This document shows positions 12,436-24,000 of a DNA stretch of 64,000 bases, piece after piece (the first letter of the stretch is position 1; each line of letters starts with the position of its first letter). Location: positions 17,657,750-17,721,749 of the forward strand of contig NC_092356.1 in assembly GCF_963676685.1 (NCBI RefSeq). Direction: 5' to 3'. The DNA is from Mytilus edulis (Eukaryota > Mollusca > Bivalvia > Mytilida > Mytilidae). A program made the position numbers and the translations under genes. The notes under the pieces were generated by a model. That model had not been told where the DNA came from, made no database searches, and saw only the letters and a program-made list of their open reading frames with translations.

Positions 12436-13592
12436 TTTATGATATGTGTATGTTACATCAATGAACAAAATATATATATATTAAAATTTATGTATATCTA
12501 TTAAAAGTTAAATACAGAATATTTGCCAAATTTATATTAATTAAATAAAAGTCTTGGCTGCATTGTTATACTTTATTTTATTATTACTTTTTATATTACT
12601 GTTGATGGAATTTGATTGCTGAGTAGGTGTCATTTGAAACCTTTGATATCACTGATTGTTATATAAATTGTCTTTGATGGATTAATAATGAGAATAACAT
12701 TTTTCTCAAATAAAATAGTCAGCTTGGATGGGTAAAATTCAGTTTGAAATAAAAAAATAAATAAAAAAAAGGATGGGTAAAAACACTGATGACAAGTGAT
12801 CAATGTACAGCAGCTAGTGTGACTGTGTTTTTGGTATTTGTTTCACTAATAATAATTCTATTTAGTGCTTTTAAATATTTGTTTAGGAAATAAATGTGTG
12901 CGACGTACAGTTCGGAATTGATCTTGTTATAACTGTTACTGAATATTTTTAAATTGTTAAAATGTATCAATAAAGTTAAATATATAAATAACTTAGTCAT
13001 GTTAGTCTTTAGTTGTTTTATGTCAGGTATAAGTCAGAAACCTATCCTCGTAGAAGCAAGACAACAACTTAGTCTTCAGTTGTTTCACATTTAAAAATAC
13101 AATGTAGTGCTGAAATTCCGAGAAACTTATTTCCTAATAGCAGTACCACAGAACACATCATAAATAAATATTCGGTGAATGTAAACTTCAACATATTCAA
13201 TAACATACAAATAATTTAGTCTTCAGTTGTTTTACATTTAAAAATACAATGTGGTGCTGAAATTTACAGAAACTTATATTTCCTAGTAACGTAATTACAT
13301 ACAGATACAAACTTAGTCCTCAAAAACTATATATATAATAGTCCTGAAATGTACTGAAACTTATAACCTAGTATAGCATGTAAAGCAGCTAGCTTTAGAC
13401 AATTTAACATGATACATCGTCATCGTAAATATTCGGCGAAATTGTAGACCGACTTCAACACATTCAATTATATACACACAACGCAACACTATACTTAAAA
13501 ATAAAATCAGGGCGAACGGACTCAGGGCAAACAGGTATTAGGGCGAACAGAAACTAGGGCGAACCAGAATCAGGGCGGACTGACCCGGATTC
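12436..13592. mobile_element. First copy of the GGGCGAAC-armed element, left arm missing
   Basis: This copy matches 13710-14875 base for base apart from a few substitutions and short indels. It has internal subrepeats: TTAGTCTTCAGTTG followed by ACATTTAAAAATACAATGT occurs twice, near 13070 and 13215, with a diverged third near 13313. It ends at 13507-13592 in an array of about five GGGCGAAC-like motifs spaced about 20 bases apart. No transposase frame is present, so it is non-autonomous. Confidence 0.8.
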
Positions 13593-13600
13593 AAACCAAA

Positions 13601-14876
13601 CCGGTATCGGGATCGTTCGCCCTGATTACATGTTCGCCCTAGGTTCGTTCGCACTGAGTTTGTTCGCCCTGATAGTCCGTTCGCCCTGGGTTCGTTCGCC
13701 CTATATTCATTTATGATATGTGTATGTTACATCAATGAACGAAATATATATATATTAAAATTTATTAAAATTTATGTATATCTATTAAAAGTTAAATACA
13801 GAATATTTGCCAAATTTATATTAATTAAATAAAAAAGTCTTGGCTGCATTGTTATACTTTATTTTATAATTACTTTTTATATTACTGTTGATGGAATTTG
13901 ATTGCTGAGTAGGTGTCATTTGAAACCTTTGATATCACTGATTGTTATATAAATTGTCTTTGATGGATTAATAATGAGAATAACATTTTTCTCAAATAAA
14001 ATAGTCAGCTTGGATGGGTAAAATTCAGTTTGAAATAAAAAAATAAATAAAAAAAAGGATGGGTAAAAACACTGATGACAAGTGATCAATGTACAGCAGC
14101 TAGTGTGACTGTGTTTTTGGTATTTGTTTCACTAATAGTAATTCTATTTAGTGCTTTTAAATATTTGTTTAGGAAATAAATGTGTGCGACGTACAGTTCG
14201 GAATTGATCTTGTTATAACTGTTACTGAATATTTTTAAATTGTTAAAATGTATCAATAAAGTTAAATATATAAATAACTTAGTCATGTTAGTCTTTAGTT
14301 GTTTAAATATGTCAGGTATAAGTCAGAAACCTATCCTCGTAGAAGCAAGACAACAACTTAGTCTTCAGTAGTTTCACATTTAAAAATACAATGTAGTGCT
14401 GAAATTCCGAGAAACTTATTTCCTAATATATAGCAGTACCACAGAACACATCATAAATAAATATTCGGTGAATGTAAACTTCAACATATTCAATTACATA
14501 CAAATAATTTAGTCTTCAGTTGTTTTACATTTAAAAATACAATGTGGTGCTGAAATTTACAGAAACTTATATTTCCTAGTAACGTAATTACATACAGATA
14601 CAAACTTAGTCCTCAAAAACTTATAGTCCTGAAATGTACTGAAACTTATAACCTAGTATAGCATGTAAAGCAGCTAGCTTTAGACAATTTAACATGATAC
14701 ATCGTCATCGTAAATATTCGGCGAAATTGTAGACCGACTTCAACACATTCAATTATATACACACAACGCAACACTATACTTAAAAATAAAATCAGGGCGA
14801 ACGGACTCAGGGCAAACAGGTATTAGGGCGAACAGAAACTAGGGCGAACCAGAATCAGGGCGGACGGACCCGGATT
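13601..14876. mobile_element. Second copy of the GGGCGAAC-armed element, both arms present
   Basis: The left arm (about 13601-13703) repeats GTTCGCCC five or six times. The right arm (14791-14876) repeats the complementary GGGCGAAC. The arms are inverted with respect to each other and align as imperfect terminal inverted repeats of about 90 bases around a 1.08-kb core. The core is the same as in the copy at 12436-13592. Motif-array inverted ends are known from Foldback-type elements of Drosophila and TU elements of sea urchin. Target duplications are not visible, partly because the two copies abut. Confidence 0.75.
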
Positions 14877-17800
14877 CCTTTTAATAGATGCCATTTTGAC
14901 TGGATACTGATTTCAGTTTTATGGCAACAAATTCAAATAGTAATCGATATTCTAATGTCTTCATTGGTAGGGTTGGCATGAATGTACTTCTGCAGGCTAG
15001 GATAAAAGGGCAGACAGGTGTTAGACATCTCAAATTTGCTTGGTGAATTATTACTATTATTATTAGAGAGTGGTAAAGGGGGTACTGAACATAGTAGGCA
15101 ACCAAACAAGTCGGCCATATGTTTTATGTTTAAATTTCCCAACAAAAGAAACAATATTATACAAAAGATTCCGTTAATATAACAATTCTGGAATTAATTT
15201 CTTAAAGATTCTTCAAGTAACTGTTCTCAAGGGGTTTCAAAGGCTATGATGGGAACAAAGTAGTGAACTTTTCAAGTCATTTGAATAGACGTATTTACAC
15301 TTTTAGGAAAATTTGTCCGCCATCATGTACACCGGTTCCTGTAAACTTTGACGATACAATTCAAAACGTTTAACATCACAATTTTAAAGTGATTGTTGTT
15401 TGACATCAGAAGGTTATTTTGAGAAGATCTATTAAAGTTCATTCGGAGACAAAAGTCAGCCAAATACCAATAATGTAAATACGTTTATACGGGCACCTGT
15501 TAAGAGTTTGAAAGAGAGGTATGCTGGATATGCCTTCTCTGTGAAGTTCTTTAAAATAACTGAGAATGGTATAATTTCATATGTGAAGATTGATGGAGCA
15601 TTGAACAAGGTTTTGGCGAAGTTTTACCTGTTTGTTGACAGTCAATAGGAAAGCTAAGAAAAAACGAGAGACCGGAAGTAAACCGTTGCTACAACCATTC
15701 TCTGCGGTCTCTTGACAACACTTACTGAAGTTATTTTAAGAATATCAAGCCGCTGATAATATTTAGATATTTATTGTTAGTCAAGTTATCAAAGTAAAGT
15801 GTTTTCTTATTTTATTCTCCAATGATTTTTAAATAGCCAGGAAAATTCACCCCGTTTCTGAAAAAAGAACTACCTAAAAGACATACTATAATTCTGAACT
15901 CGGATCATAGATTTCTATTATATACAATCAATGAATTAATAAATTTGCGATGGACATAATATATTGACTGAATTATTCGCTATCTTTCTTATCCAATTAG
16001 GAGATATAGCTATATAGGACAACGATGACATAACACCTTATGTGTCGCACAGTAAACTTATATGAATAACACAAAGCTGAGCGTGTGATATAGATCGAGC
16101 AGATTGTTACCCCAAAAAAAGATTTCCAACCGCGGAGAATGCAAGGTTGGCAATGTTAAGTTTTTTTTCTATTGTTCTGTCACCGTATCAGTTATAAGAG
16201 TATGGATGGAGCTTCATTTTTGTATTCTTTATTTTCATACAATTTTATATATTTCTTTATTCGTTTTGCCCATTATATTTTCCAAACTTTATATATTCTT
16301 TTTTCTATTCTGTAAAACCCATAACCTTACTGTCAGCCGATATGTGTGTATCATACTGATCATGAATGTTCAGTCATTATCGATTCTAATTTTAATTATG
16401 ACGCTATGATATGTACATAACAATGGTACAGTCGACAGATGTATATGTTTATGTTGACAGTGTATGATAATGACCGGAGTCCGATCGAAACCATAGGCGG
16501 ATCCAGGGGGGGGGCCTGGCCCCCCACTTTCGTGAGAAAAATTTGGTTGATTATATAGGGAATCATGCATTGAAGCATGACTGGAGCGGCCCCCTCTTAG
16601 GTCAGTCAGCGCCCCCAAATACATCGAATTTTGAATGGCCCGGGGTAGGCAGCATATAGTAACTGACAAGCAATGATTTTATTTTTATTATAATACGATT
16701 GGTGACCAAGTTCTGTTCAGCGCAAGCCAATGGTCAAGTAGTTTCAAAGGAGAATTGCGATAATGACGAGGGAATACGACGACAGACGACGGACGACAGG
16801 TGATGGCAATAGCTGAGCCCCCCCCCCCCCCCCCCCCCCCTCGGTATCATTTAAGGTTACAATAGACCATACATATGTGCCAGTTTACAAAAAGTTTGCA
16901 ATATCGAATAATCTAATCTTATTCTCTGATACGTAGTTGTGCTGATTTGCTGATTTTGTAAACTATTAATTTTCCCTTTTTCAAGATTGAGAATGGAAAC
17001 GGGGAATGTTTCAAGGAGACAACAACGCGACCAACGAACAGAAAACAGACCAAGCCACACAAAGCGAGAATTGAAACATAAATGTAGCATGAACGTGTTA
17101 ATTGTACATGCTTCTTTTTTGGTTCCCTTTTTTTAGTTAGTTGTTGTTATTGTGACCTCGGTGTTACACCGAGGCGCATATCAAATATAGAGCGATATTA
17201 TACATATCTTGTGGTATAATCGCCAATGAGACAGCGTAGACGGTTTCAAATGATACCAGGATTTAGTTTGCTTTTCTTACGAGATCGGTCTATAACAAAA
17301 CGTTTAATTGCAAAAACATTTTTAAATGATACTATATTATCTAAATTGATATATAATCTTGCGTAATATACTATTTTATTAGGATAATTGTATGAAAAAG
17401 TAAAGAAAATGTTATTCAAAGAAGAAATAATTAATACATTGTTACATAGATATTCAGGGGGAAGTAACCCAAGTGCTCAGTCTAATTTTTCATGTAACTC
17501 GATTTTGTAAAGACCAAAACATTAGTTTGAACTGAGACATATAAAAAAATCTGGTTAAACAATATTTGATGTTTCAAAATTGCACAAATTGCAATTAAAA
17601 AAAATCGATATTTTGGGAAAGATTTTTTTTTCGACCTCCCCCTTTTTTTTCCAAAATCCGTTTTTCTCCTATTAATCACTTGCCGGATATTATAATACAT
17701 GATTTCTTTGTATTATATGTCTCTGATTTATATTTGCTATATACTGTATAATACGAACATAAATATATTCGAAATAACTCGTATTTCAGTGCGATTGACT

Positions 17801-18111
17801 TTCAGTTCCACCAGAGACATGTATACTAAATATTTTATATGTCTCTGGTTCCACAGACTACGTATCTTAATACCACCTATTTTCCTACCGCCTGAATTCT
17901 AGGAGGAATCATAATTCTAATTAACATGTCGAATTCGTTAAATTTCCTTTGTGTCAGTGTGCGTGACTCGTTTCCGCTATTATTCCTCTTTTTATAAAGT
18001 CGCCGACTATATATGACATATATGCGATAAGCCGGTACAAGATGAGATATCTTCTCTCCCATGAATATATATCAGAACAACAACAACAAAAATAGTTTTT
18101 GAAAAAAGGAG
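14877..18111. other. Intergenic, mostly unclassified AT-rich DNA
   Basis: Contents that I can name: an open minus-strand frame at 14933-15154 of unknown meaning; a fragment of the GGCGGATCCAGG family at about 16494-16660; a run of 23 C at 16818-16840; a 9-bp perfect stem with a one-base loop (CCTCGGTGT/ACACCGAGG) at 17156-17174; and a scrap of the dispersed repeat containing GCCAATGAGACA near 17220. No gene can be supported. Confidence 0.45.
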
Positions 18112-18260
18112 CAGAGTCGGATTTAGACGGGGCACAAGAGGCTCCCCTCTCCCCATTTTGTGGGGGAAATTAGGTTGATTATCTAGGAAATCCGTTACTA
18201 GTGGTCCCATCTTGCAGTAAGTTGGCTCCCACTTGCAAAAAAAATCTTGATCCGCCACTG
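18112..18260. mobile_element. MITE of the CAGTGGCGGATC family
   Basis: The left end is CAGAGTCGGATTTAG. The reverse complement of the right end is CAGTGGCGGATCAAG. The 149-base element shares an interior phrase (TTGGTTGATTAT-like) with the elements near 16494 and 36033. Flanks AGGAG and TGGAG match at four of five bases. Confidence 0.65.
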
Positions 18261-18464
18261 TGGAGGGCTTGAAATATTGTCCTGTCCAACAGAACCTATG
18301 AATGATGTGTTGTATCATAATTTTGAATGAATTAAATATTAGTCAACAAAAGAAACGATACACAAGTTTAAACTCCTATTTATCATAAAATATAATAGGA
18401 CAAAATGTAGGAGAAACTATTATATTATCCAATGAAAAACATTCATAAACAAAGCAAATGCATA

Positions 18465-20148
18465 AGATAAGATAAGATATTAAGATAAGAATTTTATTAA
18501 TCTAATCAAGAACCCATAAAGGGCATCATTTTACAACACAATATATGATTGGAAAAGGCAAAACAGAAAACTAATACCATACTATAACGTTATATATGGA
18601 CAGGATCAGAGCCTAACACAACATGTGTTTTATATAACTATTATATTAAATCTTATAACAATAAAATATTATATTATTTCATAAATTTTGTTTACATTTG
18701 AATCTTATTTCTAAACCTTTAATAATGTAATTTCCTAGGCACATGAGAGTTGGTATTAATGCTCATTTGTGAACAGCCAGAAATATTTCTGATCATTAGG
18801 TAGTTCTTTAAAATTAGTACAAAAAGTGATAACTTTATCAAATAATAATTTCCTCTGTTCATCATATAATGGACAATTTACTGTAAAATGGGTCTCATCT
18901 TCAATAGAATTTGATCCATGTGATAAGCAGTGATGACATAGACGTTGAGTTCTCTCTATGTATTTTTTACTTTATCTATCTTTCTCAATTCTAAGATCAT
19001 GAGCACTCATTTTACATATAGCTCTTCTTATACTAAAATCTATAATTGATAAATAAGCCTCCTTTACAAAGTCAGTCTTGAGGTTGAAATAATTTTCTAA
19101 TTTACTATTACCTTGTGATAAAGTTTCAGATCTTTTAACCAACCAAAATGTTTTAATACCAGTGGCGGATCCAGGGGGGGGGGGGTTCCGGGGGTGCGCA
19201 CCCCCCCCTTTATTTTTGCCGATCAATGCATTTGTATCGGGACATATGTTTTGCACCCCCCCCCCCCCCCTTTGCCCTGTTTGCCCTGGGTTAGCACCCC
19301 CCCTTTCGAAAATTCCTGCATCCGCGCCTGAATACTATTACAAAGTTGACCTTTAAATTTACAAATTTAATTAATTTATTGAGCTTTGTATCTAAATTTT
19401 GTATATCAAGTGATTGAAGTACATATTTCATAGATGGATACCAACAATTAATGTTTTCTGCATCTAAAATTTTATTACAAACATAAGCATCATAAAGTAA
19501 CCATTTGTCCAACTTGTTAAGCCTGTGTACATATTTTACCATAGATATAATGACAGAAAAATAAAGAGGAAATCTTGCAACCTCTGATAACACTGCTAAA
19601 TTTGAGGCTTTCTTATTTACACCAAGAATAAACTTTAAATATCTGAAATGTGATTTTTCCAAATAATCATTTATGTAGATTAATTCAAATAGATAATCAC
19701 TTTTTTTCTTGAAAGCAGCAGAGTTAATTTTAAATGAACCCCAAATTTCACTACAATATAATAAAATTGGTTTTATTGTGTGATCATATAAATGAATTGC
19801 AGTATCAATACTTGGATTGCAAGCTGACATGGATTTTTGTAATTTAAATTTTGCCTTTACGGATTTTTTGAATAGCTCTTCTTTCCCCTGTTGAAAAAGA
19901 CCACTAGAAGTAAAGACTATTCCTAAATATTTACATTTATTAACACATTCTATAGCCTCTTTATCTAAATAAAATGATTCCTTCAAAAAATTTCCAGGCT
20001 TGTTAAAAATTAAAACTTTTGTTTTGGACAAGTTTACATCTAGACACCAGTCAATACAATAAGTATGCAATATATCAAGTCGGGTTTGCATATGATTAAA
20101 AGAATCGGACCAAATTGTAAAGTAAGAAAATACCGAGTTATTGTTCAA
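18465..20148 (-). mobile_element. 5'-truncated non-LTR retrotransposon (reverse transcriptase C-terminus)
   Basis: The minus-strand frame ending at 19291 has the post-catalytic part of a LINE reverse transcriptase: DVNLSKTKVLIFNKPGN, then KYLGIVFTSSG and HTIKPILLYCSEIWG. These match the thumb and C-terminal segment that follow the YADD box. The frame resumes beyond an inserted MITE (19160-19330) as SIRRAICKMSAHD and then a Cys/His segment with RLCHHCLSHGS and HFTVNCPLY, typical of the LINE C-terminus, ending near 18770. The 3' end is a short array of TTATC-like units at about 18465-18500, a usual LINE tail. The catalytic domain and endonuclease are missing, so the copy is dead. Confidence 0.88.
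19160..19330. mobile_element. 171-bp MITE inserted in the LINE
   Basis: The ends are CAGTGGCGGATCCAGG and, reverse-complemented, CAGGCGCGGATGCAGG. The five bases AATAC flank it on both sides (19155-19159 and 19331-19335) as a target-site duplication. The interior has G and C runs of 10 to 15 bases. Its insertion interrupts the reverse transcriptase frame, so it is younger than the LINE. Confidence 0.85.
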
Positions 20149-21030
20149 ACACAGGGGTCAAATTTATTATGCGAAAGGGATATGACGAAAGTCGGCACTT
20201 TATTCCGAAGCTGAGAATAATGTATTCAAATATCTCGGCAAAGGCTTCAAAATTTTGAAGCTGACCATGTTAAAGTTAAAGTTAATTTTCAATTTTAAGT
20301 TCTTATATCGATTATTTAATTTAATTGTATATATAGCTATAAAGTCTTTAGAGAGAACGTTTTTAGACGAAACGCACGTCTGGCGTAAATATAAAATTTC
20401 CAATCTAATCAAAATATAGATCTCTGATGTAGTATAACGTCAGAGTAATCAGAGATCTATATTTTGAAAAGATTGATACGATTTCAATCCTGGTTAGAAG
20501 TGGACAAAATCTTAATATCTTGCAAAGAACATAACTAATGGTTTGGTAGAATTAATTTATCCTCCAAAACCAACTGAGAAGGTGTGCATATCATATGATA
20601 TGTTCTTTTTAGTGAAACTACGTCAAGTACTTACTCACTCCAATGCTCTACACTCAGATATTTCAGATACGAGTAGCGAATTTATGATTATTTTGTCAAA
20701 ATGGCAAAATTGTTCTGTCATTAGATCAAAATTTACAATCAGATTTCTAGAAAATCTAGATTCAAAACAGTAAAATGAAACATATGAAGCAGAGAAAAAG
20801 AAGATTGTTCTTAATTGACTGATTAGATAGATTAGATGAAACTGAACAGGCAATTTGTCGAATTTTGTTTAAAAATTTCAGTCATTTTACGTCATTTTAC
20901 AAAATAACTAGGTATATTTAGGCATTTTGCAAAATGCCTGTTAAGGTTAGGTTAGAAAATGCCTAAAGTTTTCAGGCATTTTTACAAAATACCTAAAAGA
21001 AACGCCTGTAACATATATAACTTTTACAAC
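20149..21030. other. Hairpin-rich intergenic stretch
   Basis: It contains a perfect 18-bp inverted repeat with a 19-base loop at 20411-20465 (AAAATATAGATCTCTGAT) and, at 20885-21010, a cluster of AGGCATTTT motifs in both orientations that includes a perfect 20-bp palindrome at 20920-20939. The phrase ACGAAACGCACGTCTGGCG near 20365 is part of a dispersed repeat seen again near 57400. No gene is supported. Confidence 0.6.
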
Positions 21031-24000
21031 CATGCAGTCGTCTAACAGTTTTGGTGTAAATGGACATAAGGTAGGTCTCATCGATCACTCTACACGTTTC
21101 TTCTTCTGTCAGATTTTTCATATCATGGCTTTAACGGTTTTTTTAAGAGAATATCCAAAAATTGCATTTTACTCCTTAATGTGCTATTTCTGCTATGTTG
21201 GTTCGAAGGTAGAGTCATCGGACATAAAAAAAAAAATAAAAATCAAAATAATGAGTATCGCGAAGTTTGATTTTTTTGCCAAAAAAGTTTCATTTAAGAA
21301 AAGATTTTTTTTAAGAATTAACTGACGACGACAGGGAAAGCTAACAATGGTCGTTTTGGGATTGGTGAGCCGGAATGCCAGTGATTCTATTTTTATCAAC
21401 ATTATATATACACGGCAATATCAACTCAGCTCAAATACAAATTGCAGCCATTGAAAGTCTAAATGATCGAAATATTACAATTGCATATAATGTGCAAAAT
21501 CGTGAATATCATTCATTTAATAAAATATGTTTACACTTATAGACATCTACCATTATTTCCTTGTTACTGTATTAAAATGCATATTTTTTCTCTCGTCTCC
21601 ATTGTATCAAGATCAAGGAATAATCTCATCACTTTAATAAAGGAAATATAAGATTGAAGCCTTCAACTTTCGTGTCTGCGCACTGACTTAGATTTAAAAT
21701 AAAAGTGCATTTAATCCACAAATATATTTGACTTCATGAACAAAACAAGGAATTGAAGACATCGTCGTGGTTAGTTTAGTGAAGACATGTACAGGCAAGT
21801 ATACTACTATTATTTCATGCTATTTCATATATTATGTTCTTAATTTAATGCTTTTGTATGTTGAATATATGTATATATATATTGTGTTTCTTTGCTTAAT
21901 TTAATGCTTTGGTGTGTTGAATATATGTATATTATGTTGCTTTGCTTTTTGTATTAAATGTAAGCCTCTTATATCTGATGGGTGTCAACCCCGACGATAT
22001 GGAAAGATTACATCTGATTTAAACAGAATTAATAAATACAAACCTTTGTCCTAGTTGTTGAATTGGAATGAAATCTTAATTGTGTCTATTTTTTTCTGTC
22101 ATTTGATTGATAGGCATTCGCTACGAGATTTGAAAAAAATTATTTAAAAGTGAAATAGTGAAATAATAATAGGCTTCAGCAACCAGTTTGGTTCAATCAT
22201 ATCAAAATAAGCTAAGAAACATCGCTGATGAATTATTCACATGCAAGAGAATCATTCGACCCCATTAAAACCGTGTTCATGTGACTTTCAATTTAATTCC
22301 TTGGCTAGAGATGGCCGGTTACGCATGAATTAGGCGTGCTCAGTTATATAAGAAAAATAAAAAGAAAAAGAATGTCTCAACATTGTCGGAAAGTCAAACA
22401 CCATTTGATTGATAATTTGATAGCTCATGCACAGGTAAAAACGATGATTAACATATTTTTTTTAAAACAATTTTACGCGGATCGTACACGTATCTATTTC
22501 GGGCTTGGAAAACATCATCTGTATACTGCATATGTATGTATGTTTTTATACTAGGCGAAATATTCAAATCTGAATCAAATCTGTTTTAAAAATAGGTATA
22601 TTATTTAGTCGCCCAAAAAGATCTTTCGCTTTGAACATCTTTTTTTTTATACGGAAGGTAAGTTTGGGTGCGAGTACGGTTATGCAATCAGACTTTTAGT
22701 ATGTTCTATTTTTCCGCGAATTTACAAAAACACATTGACTGCACCTAATTTCGTTCTGCTAGACACATTGGTCGATCACAAGGTATTTAGGGTTTATGTG
22801 ACTAAAAAGCATAATCAGTAGAAACAGGAACACTGTCTTAAAAACATATTTTTAAAGATGTTTGACGCAATATTGAATATGCGCCTTATGAAAAAAGAGA
22901 CCTGAATCAAATAAAATTGAGAATGGAAATGGAAAACCTTTACACACACTAGTCACTACACATAATAATTTGTTGGCAGCTCATACCCCCGTTCACTATT
23001 GACGATCCAGCTTGCCCACGCATTAAGAACATGCTACGGTCGTGGCAAGGTCTTCATGATTGTGATGAGAGAGGACCAACTTTGAACATGTTCAAAACGA
23101 TGAAAATAATCGTGTTGCGGTCAATCCAAAATCAGGTTAAAGTATAGCGTAGAGCGCAATAATGTTGAGGTAACATTGCAAAGATAGCTGTTCAATTATA
23201 ATGAGAGTGTAGCGAAAGCGTAATTTTAGTCGTAAAGACTGTGTCACAATCTAACAGCGACATTACTACAACCTCACTACGACCATCAAGTTCTCAGTGA
23301 CCCAACCACACTTCTACCATGACTAAATCACACTCATATCACGTTGTTCAAGATCATAGGACGATTGTAGAACACTCATGCTGGCCTCACCACAGCGCAG
23401 TGGTGTAGCATGCTTTTTAAAAGTAACTGACATTGCATGCATTTACATAGAGGATATATAGAGTGGGGTGCTCATTTTTGCCATATCTTTCAATGTTTTC
23501 TTCAGTTTATGTTCAGGTCTTTATGTTTTTGAAGTATACTGATATTTCTATATGAAGATAACTTCAAATGCAAAATATTCTTAGCTTGAAAACGTGTTTG
23601 TTTTGAGTAAAATCATCTGAAAAGTTGGATTAAAGGGTGTTTGAAATTTCCTAATTTTTTGTCAAGGGGGAACAGATATTCGCCGTTTTTACATATCTAT
23701 TTAAAACCAAATAACTGCAGCTTTAAACAATATTCATCAAATAAATTTCATTATAGACGAATAGAAGACATTTGAAAGGTGTAAAAAACTGAAATTTAGG
23801 GCAATCAGTCAAAGAATTACTAAGGAATGCTTCTTTGAAATCGTTTTTGTCATTCAGGAAATTGTGTGAAAATCGTTGTCCATTTTTCGATCCTTTGTCG
23901 TAAGTGCCGAAATTTAGTCTCATTTTCAAAATTAATCATATTTGTTATAAAAATATAATTTAACGGCATATTTATTCCATTTCAACCATCCTTTGAAGTT

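Noticed and set aside
12800-13000. 66-residue minus-strand frame repeated almost identically at 14086-14286
   Set aside because: Both copies lie in the duplicated core of the GGGCGAAC element. Their similarity follows from the duplication, and the Asn/Ile/Leu-rich composition is that of translated AT-rich DNA.
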